NCBI GenBank assembly: GCA_014379515.1
Contig: JACMLR010000310.1
Location: forward strand, 1-33,769
Origin: Chitinophagaceae bacterium
Lineage (GTDB): Bacteria; Bacteroidota; Bacteroidia; Chitinophagales; Chitinophagaceae
Direction: 5' to 3'
DNA: 33,769 nucleotides
Shown here: positions 7,585 through 14,907 of the stretch, in pieces
How the letters are laid out: every line of letters begins with the position of its first letter
Position numbering within the stretch: the first letter of the stretch is position 1
Program-made: the position numbers and the translations under genes
Notes under the pieces: generated by a model
Told to the model about the DNA's origin: nothing
The model's database searches: none
The model's input: the letters and a program-made list of their open reading frames with translations, nothing else

Positions 7585-8988
7585 ATGGCCTACGATGTAG
7601 TTGTTCTTGGCAGTGGCCCTGGCGGGTATGTAGCAGCAATCCGCGCATCGCAATTGGGTTTTAAAACGGCAATTATTGAAAAAGAAAGTCTTGGTGGCGT
7701 TTGTCTTAACTGGGGTTGTATTCCAACAAAAGCATTATTGAAAAGCGCGCAGGTTTTTGAGTATATCAAACACGCAAAAGATTTTGGGATCGAAGCAACT
7801 GGGCAACCACAGTTCGAGTCGGTCATTAAACGAAGCCGTGGTGTTGCAGATAAAATGAGCAAGGGCGTGCAGTTTTTGATGAAAAAGAATAAGATTGATG
7901 TAGTTATGGGGTTTGGTAAACTGAAAGGCAAAGGTCAAATTGAAGTAACATCAGCAGATGGCAAGAAGCAAACAGTTGAAGGAAAGCATATCATCATAGC
8001 AACGGGTGCAAGAAGTCGCCAGCTGCCATCAATGCCAATTGATGGCAAAAAAATAATCGGTTATCGTGAAGCGATGGTATTACCAGAGCAACCGAAATCG
8101 ATGATTGTTGTTGGTAGTGGTGCTATCGGTGTTGAGTTCGGTTATTTTTACAGCAGCCTTGGAACAAAAGTTACTATCGTTGAATTTCTTCCGCGTATCG
8201 TTCCGGTAGAGGATGAAGAAATTTCTAAAGAACTTGAAAAAAGTTTTAAGAAAAAAGGGATCGACATAATGACGAATGCTGAAGTGACTTCTGTTGATAC
8301 CAGTGGTAACGGTGTAAAAGCAAAAGTGAAAACAGCGAATGGTGAAATTATTTTGGAAGCAGATGTGCTCCTAAGTGCAATTGGTGTGGCTGCAAACATC
8401 GAAGGGATTGGTCTCGAAGAAACCGGCGTAAAAACAGACAAAGGCCGGATTACAGTTGATAAATTTTATCAAACAAATATTCCAGGAATCTATTCAATTG
8501 GTGATTGTTCTCCTGGCCAGGCTTTGGCGCACGTCGCAAGCAAAGAAGGAATTATTTGCTCAGAGAACATCGGTTACAACGAAAAGAAATACAATCATCA
8601 ACCAGAGCCTTTGGATTATGGTAATGTACCGGGCTGCACGTATTGTGTACCAGAAATTGCGTCCGTTGGCTTTACAGAAAAACAAGCGAAAGATGCCGGT
8701 TATGAAATAAAAGTTGGCAAGTTTCCATTGAGCGCTTCTGGAAAAGCGTCTGCTGCAGGGCATACCGAAGGATTTGTAAAAGTAATCTTCGATGCGAAAT
8801 ACGGTGAGTGGCTTGGAACACATATGATCGGCTACAATGTTACAGAAGTGATTGTACAAACGGTAACTGCTCGTAAACTTGAAACAACCTATCATGAAGT
8901 ATTGAACAGCATTCATCCGCATCCAACAATTAGCGAAAGCGTGAAAGATGCGATTGAAGTTGCATATGGTGAAGCAATTCATCTATAA
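7585..8988 (+). CDS. lpdA: Dihydrolipoyl dehydrogenase (E3)
   Basis: A 467-residue cytoplasmic flavoprotein that reoxidises the dihydrolipoyl groups of 2-oxoacid dehydrogenase complexes and the glycine cleavage system, passing electrons to NAD+. All key elements are visible: FAD-binding GSGPGG (9-14), the redox disulfide CLNWGC (Cys40, Cys45), the NAD-binding VVGSGAIGVEFG stretch, the second FAD motif SIGDCSPG, and the catalytic HPHPTISE pair at the C-terminus (His446, Glu451). Length is typical. It stands alone: no E1 or E2 gene is next to it, and an E2 gene lies 13 kb away at 21822. It is followed by a strong hairpin terminator. Confidence 0.97.
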   Translation: MAYDVVVLGSGPGGYVAAIRASQLGFKTAIIEKESLGGVCLNWGCIPTKALLKSAQVFEYIKHAKDFGIEATGQPQFESVIKRSRGVADKMSKGVQFLMKKNKIDVVMGFGKLKGKGQIEVTSADGKKQTVEGKHIIIATGARSRQLPSMPIDGKKIIGYREAMVLPEQPKSMIVVGSGAIGVEFGYFYSSLGTKVTIVEFLPRIVPVEDEEISKELEKSFKKKGIDIMTNAEVTSVDTSGNGVKAKVKTANGEIILEADVLLSAIGVAANIEGIGLEETGVKTDKGRITVDKFYQTNIPGIYSIGDCSPGQALAHVASKEGIICSENIGYNEKKYNHQPEPLDYGNVPGCTYCVPEIASVGFTEKQAKDAGYEIKVGKFPLSASGKASAAGHTEGFVKVIFDAKYGEWLGTHMIGYNVTEVIVQTVTARKLETTYHEVLNSIHPHPTISESVKDAIEVAYGEAIHL

Positions 8989-9007
8989 TTAATACAATCA
9001 ATATTGC

Positions 9008-9034
9008 AGGCCCGCAACATGCGGGCCTTTTTTA
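9008..9034 (+). terminator. Intrinsic terminator of lpdA
   Basis: AGGCCCGC - AACAT - GCGGGCCT is a perfect 8-bp stem with a five-base loop, followed by six T. It begins 20 bases after the lpdA stop codon. Confidence 0.88.
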
Positions 9035-9049
9035 TTTAATAATCGGCAC

Positions 9050-9074
9050 AAAAAAAGGATGAATTACTTCATCC
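9050..9074 (-). terminator. Intrinsic terminator of the metalloprotease gene
   Basis: Read on the minus strand, GGATGAA - GTAA - TTCATCC is a perfect 7-bp stem with a four-base loop, followed by seven T. It lies 22 bases past the stop codon at 9097 and faces the lpdA terminator. Confidence 0.75.
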
Positions 9075-9096
9075 CCTTCTACGCAGTTGGTTTGGG

Positions 9097-10365
9097 TTAT
9101 GGTGTGGTTACACCGGTTGCTTTAAGCAACTTATATGGTTTTCCTTGTTTGCCAGCTTTTAGAAAATACATCCCCGCATTTAATGATTGGATGTTGATCG
9201 TTGTCAACGTTGCCGTGATCTTTACTTGCGACACTTGTTGTCCAAGATGATTATGAATCGTTATGAATTGCCCGATTAAATTTTCGCATTTGCTGATATC
9301 AACCGTTACAGCATTCACAGCGGGATTTGGATACATACGAATCGCGATGTCCGCCGCAGGTGCTACCGGCGCAACTTCCGGTAATGGAATCCCTGTTGCT
9401 CCATTGGACGACAATAAGGCATTGTGTGCGCCGCCCTTTGCAAACGATGCACGCATTTTATCACGTTGCCCGTTGGTAAACATATTCATGCATTCATCAT
9501 TGGTCAAATCCATGAAATTGTTGTACATGTTACCCAATGGAAGGTTACTACAGGTTGAAATCACACCAGTGGGACAACCTCTTGTTGCATTTCCTTGTTG
9601 CGGTGTATCATCAACCCCATCACTGCCACAAAACTGATCTCCCCAGATATGCCGGAGACCCATCCAGTGACCCAATTCGTGAACAGCAGTACGGCCTTTG
9701 GTATAAGGTGCTTGTACGGTTCCCGCATTTCCAAAGGCTGTATATCGAACTACAATACCATCCCGAAGTTTATCCGCACCAATTACGCTGGAATAGCCAA
9801 TGATTCCAGCCGACAGGTTTCCCACCCAGATATTCAGGTATCGATCACTATCCCACGCATCATCACCGCCCGCATTGGAAAACTTGATTTTATCATCCAT
9901 CCCAAAACTAATCGACGAGGTTTGTTTGCGAACAATACCGCTGGTAGCATACCCTTGCGGATTTACTGATGCCAAAACAAATTCAATATGAACATCGCTG
10001 GCGGCACTGCGAAACCGAAGTGGGATTTGTGCAGTATCCTTATGAACGAGTCGAAAATCATTATTCAAGACTGATATCTGGGACATTATCTGTTCATTGG
10101 AAATATTTTGTTCCCCTTTATTGAAGAGAATATGAACGACAACCGGGATGCGAATAACGCTTAAACTTCCAGATCCGATTGCACCGGAAATAACTTCAGA
10201 ATTGAATGAACCTGAACCAGCCAGCGGTTGCTGCATGCGATATAAGATGGAGGGATCACGTCGGGTTTCCTGTTGTTCATACTCCAGTGATACGCAGGTC
10301 GACTGCGCGAATCCATGAAGTGAACAAAATAACGTCAAGGCAAAGGCAAGTAAAACTGATTTCAT
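9097..10365 (-). CDS. M43 (pappalysin-like) zinc metalloprotease with T9SS type A sorting domain
   Basis: A 422-residue secreted protease. Residues 1-20 are a signal peptide ending GFA before Gln. The catalytic domain spans about 68-312: the zinc site is HELGHWMGLRH (His229, Glu230, His233, His239) and the Met-turn is in NNFMDLTNDECMNMF (Met285), with paired Cys around them, as in M43 family enzymes. After a Pro/Ala-rich linker (328-338), residues about 342-422 form a type A T9SS sorting domain: MYPNPAVNAVTVDI, GQFITIHNHLGQQV, INIQSLNAGMYFLKA. It is thus predicted to cross the outer membrane by the type IX system and act outside the cell. It is a monocistronic unit with its own terminator; the 355-bp gap upstream is shared with the divergent cyclase gene. 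Confidence 0.93.
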   Translation of the reverse strand: MKSVLLAFALTLFCSLHGFAQSTCVSLEYEQQETRRDPSILYRMQQPLAGSGSFNSEVISGAIGSGSLSVIRIPVVVHILFNKGEQNISNEQIMSQISVLNNDFRLVHKDTAQIPLRFRSAASDVHIEFVLASVNPQGYATSGIVRKQTSSISFGMDDKIKFSNAGGDDAWDSDRYLNIWVGNLSAGIIGYSSVIGADKLRDGIVVRYTAFGNAGTVQAPYTKGRTAVHELGHWMGLRHIWGDQFCGSDGVDDTPQQGNATRGCPTGVISTCSNLPLGNMYNNFMDLTNDECMNMFTNGQRDKMRASFAKGGAHNALLSSNGATGIPLPEVAPVAPAADIAIRMYPNPAVNAVTVDISKCENLIGQFITIHNHLGQQVSQVKITATLTTINIQSLNAGMYFLKAGKQGKPYKLLKATGVTTP

Positions 10366-10642
10366 TGTAACTGCTTCTTTTGTGGCGGTTACATAGGTAA
10401 TTGCTTTGCTTTCCGTAGGATTGAGAACGAGGAATGAGGCCGTAAATAATTACAGGAATGACTGCAGGTAAGGGCAGTTTATTTCATTGTGGGGTACAGA
10501 TCAAATGATCAGAAAAACAAAAAAGTACAAAGGGGATGATTAACGCTAGTTATGGAAAGAGCCGCCGGAGTAGGGTAAGTGGCGGTAGTCAAACGATAAG
10601 CTGCTGTAAAACAATAAAAAATATTCTGGAAATCAAAATCCA

Positions 10643-10660
10643 TTGACAAAATTTTATCAA
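10643..10660. promoter_or_regulatory. 18-bp near-palindrome upstream of the cyclase promoter
   Basis: TTGACAAAATTTTATCAA: two 9-base halves that are inverted copies with a single mismatch (C/T at position 5). Its centre is about 52 bases upstream of the predicted transcription start of the cyclase gene, a position typical for an activator site. No regulator can be named. Confidence 0.35.
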
Positions 10661-10690
10661 CGATTCCGGAAACTACCCCGTTTCAACCCC

Positions 10691-10698
10691 TATTTTTG
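10691..10698 (+). promoter_or_regulatory. -7 box of the glutaminyl cyclase gene
   Basis: TATTTTTG is an exact TAnnTTTG match, 22 bases before the ATG at 10721. No -33 TTG is found at the usual spacing; the palindrome at 10643-10660 may mark activator dependence. Confidence 0.45.
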
Positions 10699-10720
10699 TT
10701 GACAATACATACTAACTATT

Positions 10721-11539
10721 ATGAAATTTCCTGCCGTATTTATCCTAGCATTCGCAATTCTTAACGCGTGCAATGGCAATAACCAGGGGCAGGGTGAACC
10801 GATAGTTACCCCGCCAGAGTCGATCCCACCCGTAATTGGCTACTCAATCATCAAAACTTACCCGCACGACACCAGTTACTTTACTGAAGGGCTCGAATTT
10901 TTTAATGATCAGTTGCTTGAAAGTTCCGGCGGCGATACCGATGCGAGCCCATACCCGTCCGCTGCTGGCATTGCTAACTTACAAACCGGGAAAGTCGATA
11001 CGCGGATTCTTCTTGATCGGGCTATTTACTTTGGAGAAGGGATTACCGTATTCAATAACCAATTGTATATGTTAACCTGGAAAAACCGAAAGGTTTTTGT
11101 ACACGATGCGCTGACATTTAAACGAATTAAAGAGTTTCAAACTCCTACCGAAGAAGCCTGGGGATTGACGCATGATAGCACCAACTTAATTATGAGTAAC
11201 GGCTCAAACAGCCTTCACTTCCTGAATCCTGAAACATTACAGGTAACAAATATTGTTGGAGTGATTGATAACAATGGGCCTGTGTCAAACATCAATGAGC
11301 TCGAATACGTGAATGGATTTATCTATGCCAATCAATGGTTGACGCCGTTCATTTTGAAAATAGATGCAAAAAGTGGAAAGGTTGTCGGCCGTATTAATAT
11401 GGACTCAATCAACCAGGAAATTACTAACAAATATCCCGCTTCGCGCGAAATGAATGGAATTGCATTCAACGCAAAAAGCCAAACATTTTTTATTACAGGA
11501 AAAAAATGGCCATTTATCTACGAGATAAAATTGCAGTAA
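10721..11539 (+). CDS. Glutaminyl-peptide cyclotransferase, lipoprotein
   Basis: A 272-residue beta-propeller enzyme of the plant/bacterial glutaminyl cyclase family (PF05096), which converts an N-terminal Gln into pyroglutamate. The signal peptide ends in the lipobox LNAC (Cys17), so it should be membrane-anchored and face the periplasm. Family motifs visible in order: KTYPHDTSYFTEGLEF with the catalytic Glu (Glu56), ESSGG, GEGITVFNNQLYMLTWKN, EEAWGLTHD, INELEYVNGFIYANQW, and MNGIAF ... FITGKKWPFIYEI at the end. In Bacteroidota this enzyme caps exported proteins whose signal peptide is cut before Gln; eight such proteins are encoded in this window. It converges with the methyltransferase gene, with 7 bp between stop codons. 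Confidence 0.92.
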   Translation: MKFPAVFILAFAILNACNGNNQGQGEPIVTPPESIPPVIGYSIIKTYPHDTSYFTEGLEFFNDQLLESSGGDTDASPYPSAAGIANLQTGKVDTRILLDRAIYFGEGITVFNNQLYMLTWKNRKVFVHDALTFKRIKEFQTPTEEAWGLTHDSTNLIMSNGSNSLHFLNPETLQVTNIVGVIDNNGPVSNINELEYVNGFIYANQWLTPFILKIDAKSGKVVGRINMDSINQEITNKYPASREMNGIAFNAKSQTFFITGKKWPFIYEIKLQ

Positions 11540-11546
11540 ACCGTTC

Positions 11547-12446
11547 TCAACTTTTTGAGATGACATAAATAAGTGAACTACACACCGATTTATTCGTAGC
11601 TGCCCTTAGGTTGGATTGGAATCCGCGAAATACTCCGCTAACAAAACCCTCTTTACCTGTTTTGTATTTTTCACTGAGCATGCTTACATAAAAACTATCG
11701 AACCACATCGGTTTGATGGAATCGAGTTGTAGCTCATTGTGCCGCAACAATTGTTTCATCGATGCAGGTGAGAAATGATAAAGGTGTCGGGGTACATCAT
11801 ATGCAGCCCAAAACTTTCCATAAAATTCTGCATCGCCAGAAGTATAGTTGGGAACGGCTATAAAAATCTTCCCTCCTGCTTTCACCAACTTTCGGAGTTG
11901 AACGATATAAGTCTGAAGTTGATGCACATGTTCGAGCACATGCCACATAGTAATCGCATCAAAACTTTCCGCAGGCAACTCAAACAAATGATTGGTTGAC
12001 AATAATGATAAGCCGTGATTTTTATTTGCAACTATTCGTGCTTGCTCATCCGGCTCAAGCCCGGTGACGCGCCAACCGGCAGATTTCATAAAGGCTGAAA
12101 ACGCACCAGTACCGGCACCAACGTCAAGCAGGCTTCCGGAGTTCAGACCGGTTGCCGACTGAATCAGCGATGACTTTTGCTTTAATGTTATTTTTCTGAC
12201 GGAATGATAAAGCCGATTGATGATTCCTTTATTCGTATCGGTGTGAGAGATATAATTTTCCGATTGATAATATCGTCCGATTGATTGCTGATCCGGAACA
12301 TGTTGAGTAAAACGCAATGTGCAATCCGCACAATCCCAAAGCTGAAAGTTTTCGTTGGAAACGGAATAGTCTGTTACGGTTATACTATTGCTGATCGCAG
12401 TGCTTCCACAAACGGGGCAATGGGTGTAGGTAATCAGGTTACTCAT
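11547..12446 (-). CDS. Class I SAM-dependent methyltransferase with N-terminal zinc ribbon
   Basis: A 299-residue cytoplasmic protein. Residues 10-42 hold CPVC and CADC (Cys10, 13, 39, 42), a likely zinc ribbon. The Rossmann methyltransferase domain follows, with the SAM motif LLDVGAGTGAFSAF, the acidic strand end GLEPDEQ, and WHVLEHVHQLQTYIVQLRKLVKAGGKIFIAVPN (motifs IV-V). The Methyltransf_23 type acts on very diverse small molecules, so the substrate cannot be told. It lies 34 bp downstream of the membrane-anchored HU-domain gene and probably shares its transcript. Confidence 0.85.
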   Translation of the reverse strand: MSNLITYTHCPVCGSTAISNSITVTDYSVSNENFQLWDCADCTLRFTQHVPDQQSIGRYYQSENYISHTDTNKGIINRLYHSVRKITLKQKSSLIQSATGLNSGSLLDVGAGTGAFSAFMKSAGWRVTGLEPDEQARIVANKNHGLSLLSTNHLFELPAESFDAITMWHVLEHVHQLQTYIVQLRKLVKAGGKIFIAVPNYTSGDAEFYGKFWAAYDVPRHLYHFSPASMKQLLRHNELQLDSIKPMWFDSFYVSMLSEKYKTGKEGFVSGVFRGFQSNLRAATNKSVCSSLIYVISKS

Positions 12447-12480
12447 TGATAAAAAGAGGAATTGCAGGTTAGTGAGTAAA

Positions 12481-13101
12481 TCACCGGGAAATGCTGGTTT
12501 TGTTTTGATTTCCTAACGATGAAATAGAAAACCCGTTTGTATAGAAATGGAAGAAAAGGATTATTAATGCAATGGCAACAATTATAATTGCGAATATCCA
12601 CCACCGGCTTCTTTCGCGTAGCGGTTCCTCATGAATCACATCCACTGCCTGATCGTTGGTTAATTCTCGATCACCAACTAACACCGTATGTTTTGCCTGG
12701 CTTCTAATTACACGCACGGCAGCCACGGGTTGAAGATATGCTGGCACTTGTTTTTCCGCCTCAAAAACGATATCACCAGAATGATCTTTGTGTAAAAGTC
12801 CTACCCCTTCCAACCTGATTGGATTATCTGTTCTGATTCGATTCCGCAGTTCATACGCCCACTCATTGTACCAGCGAATGGCTTCATAATCCGCCATATC
12901 GCGCTGTAGTGCTAAATAGGTAAAAAAATCTTTATCGGGAGCATCGAAATATTTGTCGAATCGATAATGATATGAAGGAGGCAGCAATTGTTTGTTAACG
13001 AAATCGCTTTGCGCGGGTACGCGCTCAATGAAGATCGTTCCGAGTCCGGGTATACTCAAACTTTTATGCTGCAAAAGATAATTGTACAATGCACCATTCA
13101 T
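12481..13101 (-). CDS. Membrane-anchored HU-CCDC81-like domain protein
   Basis: A 206-residue protein starting at the ATG at 13101. Residues 1-58 and about 60-117 match the two bacterial HU-CCDC81 domains: LYNYLLQHKSLSIPGLGTIFIE, and later RNRIRTDNPIRLEGVGLLHKD. Residues 168-188 are a transmembrane helix (WWIFAIIIVAIALIILFF), leaving about 18 residues on the far side. In the family these domains usually sit in the cytoplasm of a single-pass protein with a periplasmic peptidoglycan-binding SPOR domain; here no SPOR domain follows. Its precise role is unknown; a link between membrane and nucleoid or cell-envelope machinery is an inference. The frame is open to a TTG at 13161, but that lies in the -33 promoter box. 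Confidence 0.8.
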   Translation of the reverse strand: MNGALYNYLLQHKSLSIPGLGTIFIERVPAQSDFVNKQLLPPSYHYRFDKYFDAPDKDFFTYLALQRDMADYEAIRWYNEWAYELRNRIRTDNPIRLEGVGLLHKDHSGDIVFEAEKQVPAYLQPVAAVRVIRSQAKHTVLVGDRELTNDQAVDVIHEEPLRERSRWWIFAIIIVAIALIILFFHFYTNGFSISSLGNQNKTSISR

Positions 13102-13133
13102 AGCTGCGAAGCAACAGGTTTTTAATGTATCGG

Positions 13134-13161
13134 CAAAATTAAAACTGAGTACGAGGGTCAA
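13134..13161 (-). promoter_or_regulatory. Promoter of the HU-domain gene
   Basis: TTG (13161-13159), a 17-base spacer and TAATTTTG (13141-13134), an exact TAnnTTTG. A second TTG at 13165-13163 gives spacing 21. The expected start is near 13128, about 27 bases before the ATG. It would let the HU-domain and methyltransferase genes be transcribed apart from the barrel and TPR genes upstream. Confidence 0.55.
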
Positions 13162-13205
13162 TCAATTTGGAGCCTCAGAGACAAGTTCCATTGGAGAGCG
13201 GCTAT

Positions 13206-14855
13206 TTATTTACGTTGATTGAAGGAATATGTTATTCCTCCGAGAATGTTGAAACCAAAAGTTTCGTACTGGTGCCAGCGTTCGTATTTATTATTGAGGA
13301 TGTTATTTAACTGTATCCAAAGATTGAAGTTCTTAGTGATTCGGAATTCAGCACCGGTATTTAGATCGAAGCCGGTTTCTCCTTTGTAAGCTTCTCCATT
13401 TTCACCCTGGTATTGCGCGCCATCCCATGCCCAAAGATCGGCACGCAGCCAAAGATCTTTTAGTAACTGCCATCGAACTCCTGCGTTTAATTCTAGCGGA
13501 ATCATACCCCAGGCCTTCTTTTCGCGTTGCAATTTGGTGAATTGATTAAAGTTTAATGAAGCTGAGGCAGAGAATTGTTCTCCCTGTGTGTATTCAACTT
13601 CTCCATGCAACTGAAGCACCTCCATGCGAGGTTCGTATTTGATGAGGAAAGTTTTACCGTCGATCGTATCGTTGACGAACAATGGCGTGTTTCTGAATTG
13701 CTGGAAGCCCACTTTGGCAGAGTAAGAAAAGTGATTGCTTACAGAACCTTTGAATCCTGCATAACGTTCCTGTACCCGTGTATTAAACAAGGAGTCAGGT
13801 TGCGCAAGCCATGGATTGATACCGGCAAAACGCTGATAACTTCCTTTATTATAATATCCGATCCAACCGAGCTGAAACGTAAAGCGTTGATCATTGGTGG
13901 TGATGTCTGCCATTACATTTGGTAACATCGTAAATACCTTATTATCCCATGATGGTCGCAAACCACCATGAATATAGACGTTTGGCGTTTTTAATAACAC
14001 CGCGGGAGAGATATAATAAAGATTGTTTTGCCGCGTAAATTTTGCATTGCCACCAACCTGGTAGGACGTCAGATCCGCTGTTGCACCGAGAGTGAATGCA
14101 AACATCTTTCCGAATGTTTTTTCCAGTGGCAGATCAAGAACACTATTCGATTCGTTGCCCTTGTTCGATTTATTGTCAGAAAACACACTCACGCGCAACG
14201 ACGGATGATAAGTAAGGCCAAATTCAGTAGGAATTGTATTTCGCAAATGGACAACTCCCTCAATGGTTTGAAAATTCTGCTTCAGGTCTTTTTTCTCAAA
14301 TGGAAGCGTCTCCGGTCGGAAACCATAGAGATAATAATTGTCGCTTACAAAACCCAATTTACCATTCCATTCAAGATGTTTTGGTGTTATATACGTGGCA
14401 GCAGCACCCACTTTTGTCAAACTGTGCTTTTGAAATTTGAGGTCTCCATTTGATGTATAGTGTTCAGCAAACACATTAAAATAAGTCGACTTTCCATCGC
14501 CGAAACTGAACCCTGCCTTGATATATGGCAAGTGAACGTTACCAACGCCGACTTTTATAAAATTGCTGTATTGCCATGCGTTCAGTGAATCAATACTAAG
14601 TGCTACTGGTTTTAGTTCCGCAGGTTGGTAAGCGAAAAAAAGATTCTGCGATGGGATATTATAATTGAGGGTTGGTCTGCTGCTATCTACAACAGGTGGT
14701 GCGGCGTTGAAATTTATTTTTGATGCTTCGCGAAGCACAGGCTTAAATGTCGAAGTGATATCGATACTTTTTTTACGCGTTGTATCCTGTGCCTGTGATT
14801 GGCTGGCGGCAACGAGTATCGCTAATATCAACAATATCTTTCCGGAATTTTTCAT
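13206..14855 (-). CDS. Plugless TonB-receptor-like outer membrane beta-barrel protein
   Basis: A 549-residue protein starting at the ATG at 14855, with a signal peptide ending SQA before Gln. Residues about 24-90 (IDITSTFKPVLREASKINF, NYNIPSQNLFFAYQPAELKP) are a short periplasmic segment. From about 95 on, alternating strands rich in aromatic residues form a barrel, with late segments that resemble TonB-dependent receptors (GAEFRITKNFNLWIQLNNILNN, GGITYSF at the end). No plug domain is present, so active TonB-coupled uptake is doubtful. Annotation pipelines usually label this family TonB-dependent receptor. The gene starts 52 bp after the large TPR gene and is surely in its transcript, which suggests the two proteins work together at the outer membrane. 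Confidence 0.82.
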   Translation of the reverse strand: MKNSGKILLILAILVAASQSQAQDTTRKKSIDITSTFKPVLREASKINFNAAPPVVDSSRPTLNYNIPSQNLFFAYQPAELKPVALSIDSLNAWQYSNFIKVGVGNVHLPYIKAGFSFGDGKSTYFNVFAEHYTSNGDLKFQKHSLTKVGAAATYITPKHLEWNGKLGFVSDNYYLYGFRPETLPFEKKDLKQNFQTIEGVVHLRNTIPTEFGLTYHPSLRVSVFSDNKSNKGNESNSVLDLPLEKTFGKMFAFTLGATADLTSYQVGGNAKFTRQNNLYYISPAVLLKTPNVYIHGGLRPSWDNKVFTMLPNVMADITTNDQRFTFQLGWIGYYNKGSYQRFAGINPWLAQPDSLFNTRVQERYAGFKGSVSNHFSYSAKVGFQQFRNTPLFVNDTIDGKTFLIKYEPRMEVLQLHGEVEYTQGEQFSASASLNFNQFTKLQREKKAWGMIPLELNAGVRWQLLKDLWLRADLWAWDGAQYQGENGEAYKGETGFDLNTGAEFRITKNFNLWIQLNNILNNKYERWHQYETFGFNILGGITYSFNQRK

Positions 14856-14907
14856 TTTTATTCTCTGATTGTAGTCTGTCCTAAATTCAGTAAAATCCAC
14901 GCACTAA

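Larger units (their letters stand above)
10366..10720. other. 355-bp intergenic region between divergent genes
   Basis: No convincing coding frame or RNA gene is visible. It holds the upstream regions of the metalloprotease (minus) and the cyclase (plus). Noted in it are a short repeat GATCA-AA-TGATC (10499-10510), an 18-bp near-palindrome (10643-10660) and a -7 box for the cyclase gene (10691-10698). Confidence 0.6.

Noticed and set aside
7411-7653. Upstream extension of the unknown lipoprotein
   Set aside because: It has no ATG-based support, overlaps the lpdA start and promoter, and would destroy the lipoprotein signal peptide.
9263-9991. Overlapping plus-strand open frames over the metalloprotease gene
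   Set aside because: They mirror a gene with HExxH zinc site, signal peptide and sorting domain on the minus strand.
10560-10590. Hairpin CCGCC ... GGCGG in the 355-bp gap
   Set aside because: A five-pair stem with a 14-base loop, no T-tract; chance is a sufficient explanation.
11545-11560. Hairpin TCTCAA-CTTT-TTGAGA after the cyclase gene
   Set aside because: Short stem without T-tract, partly inside the end of the convergent methyltransferase gene.
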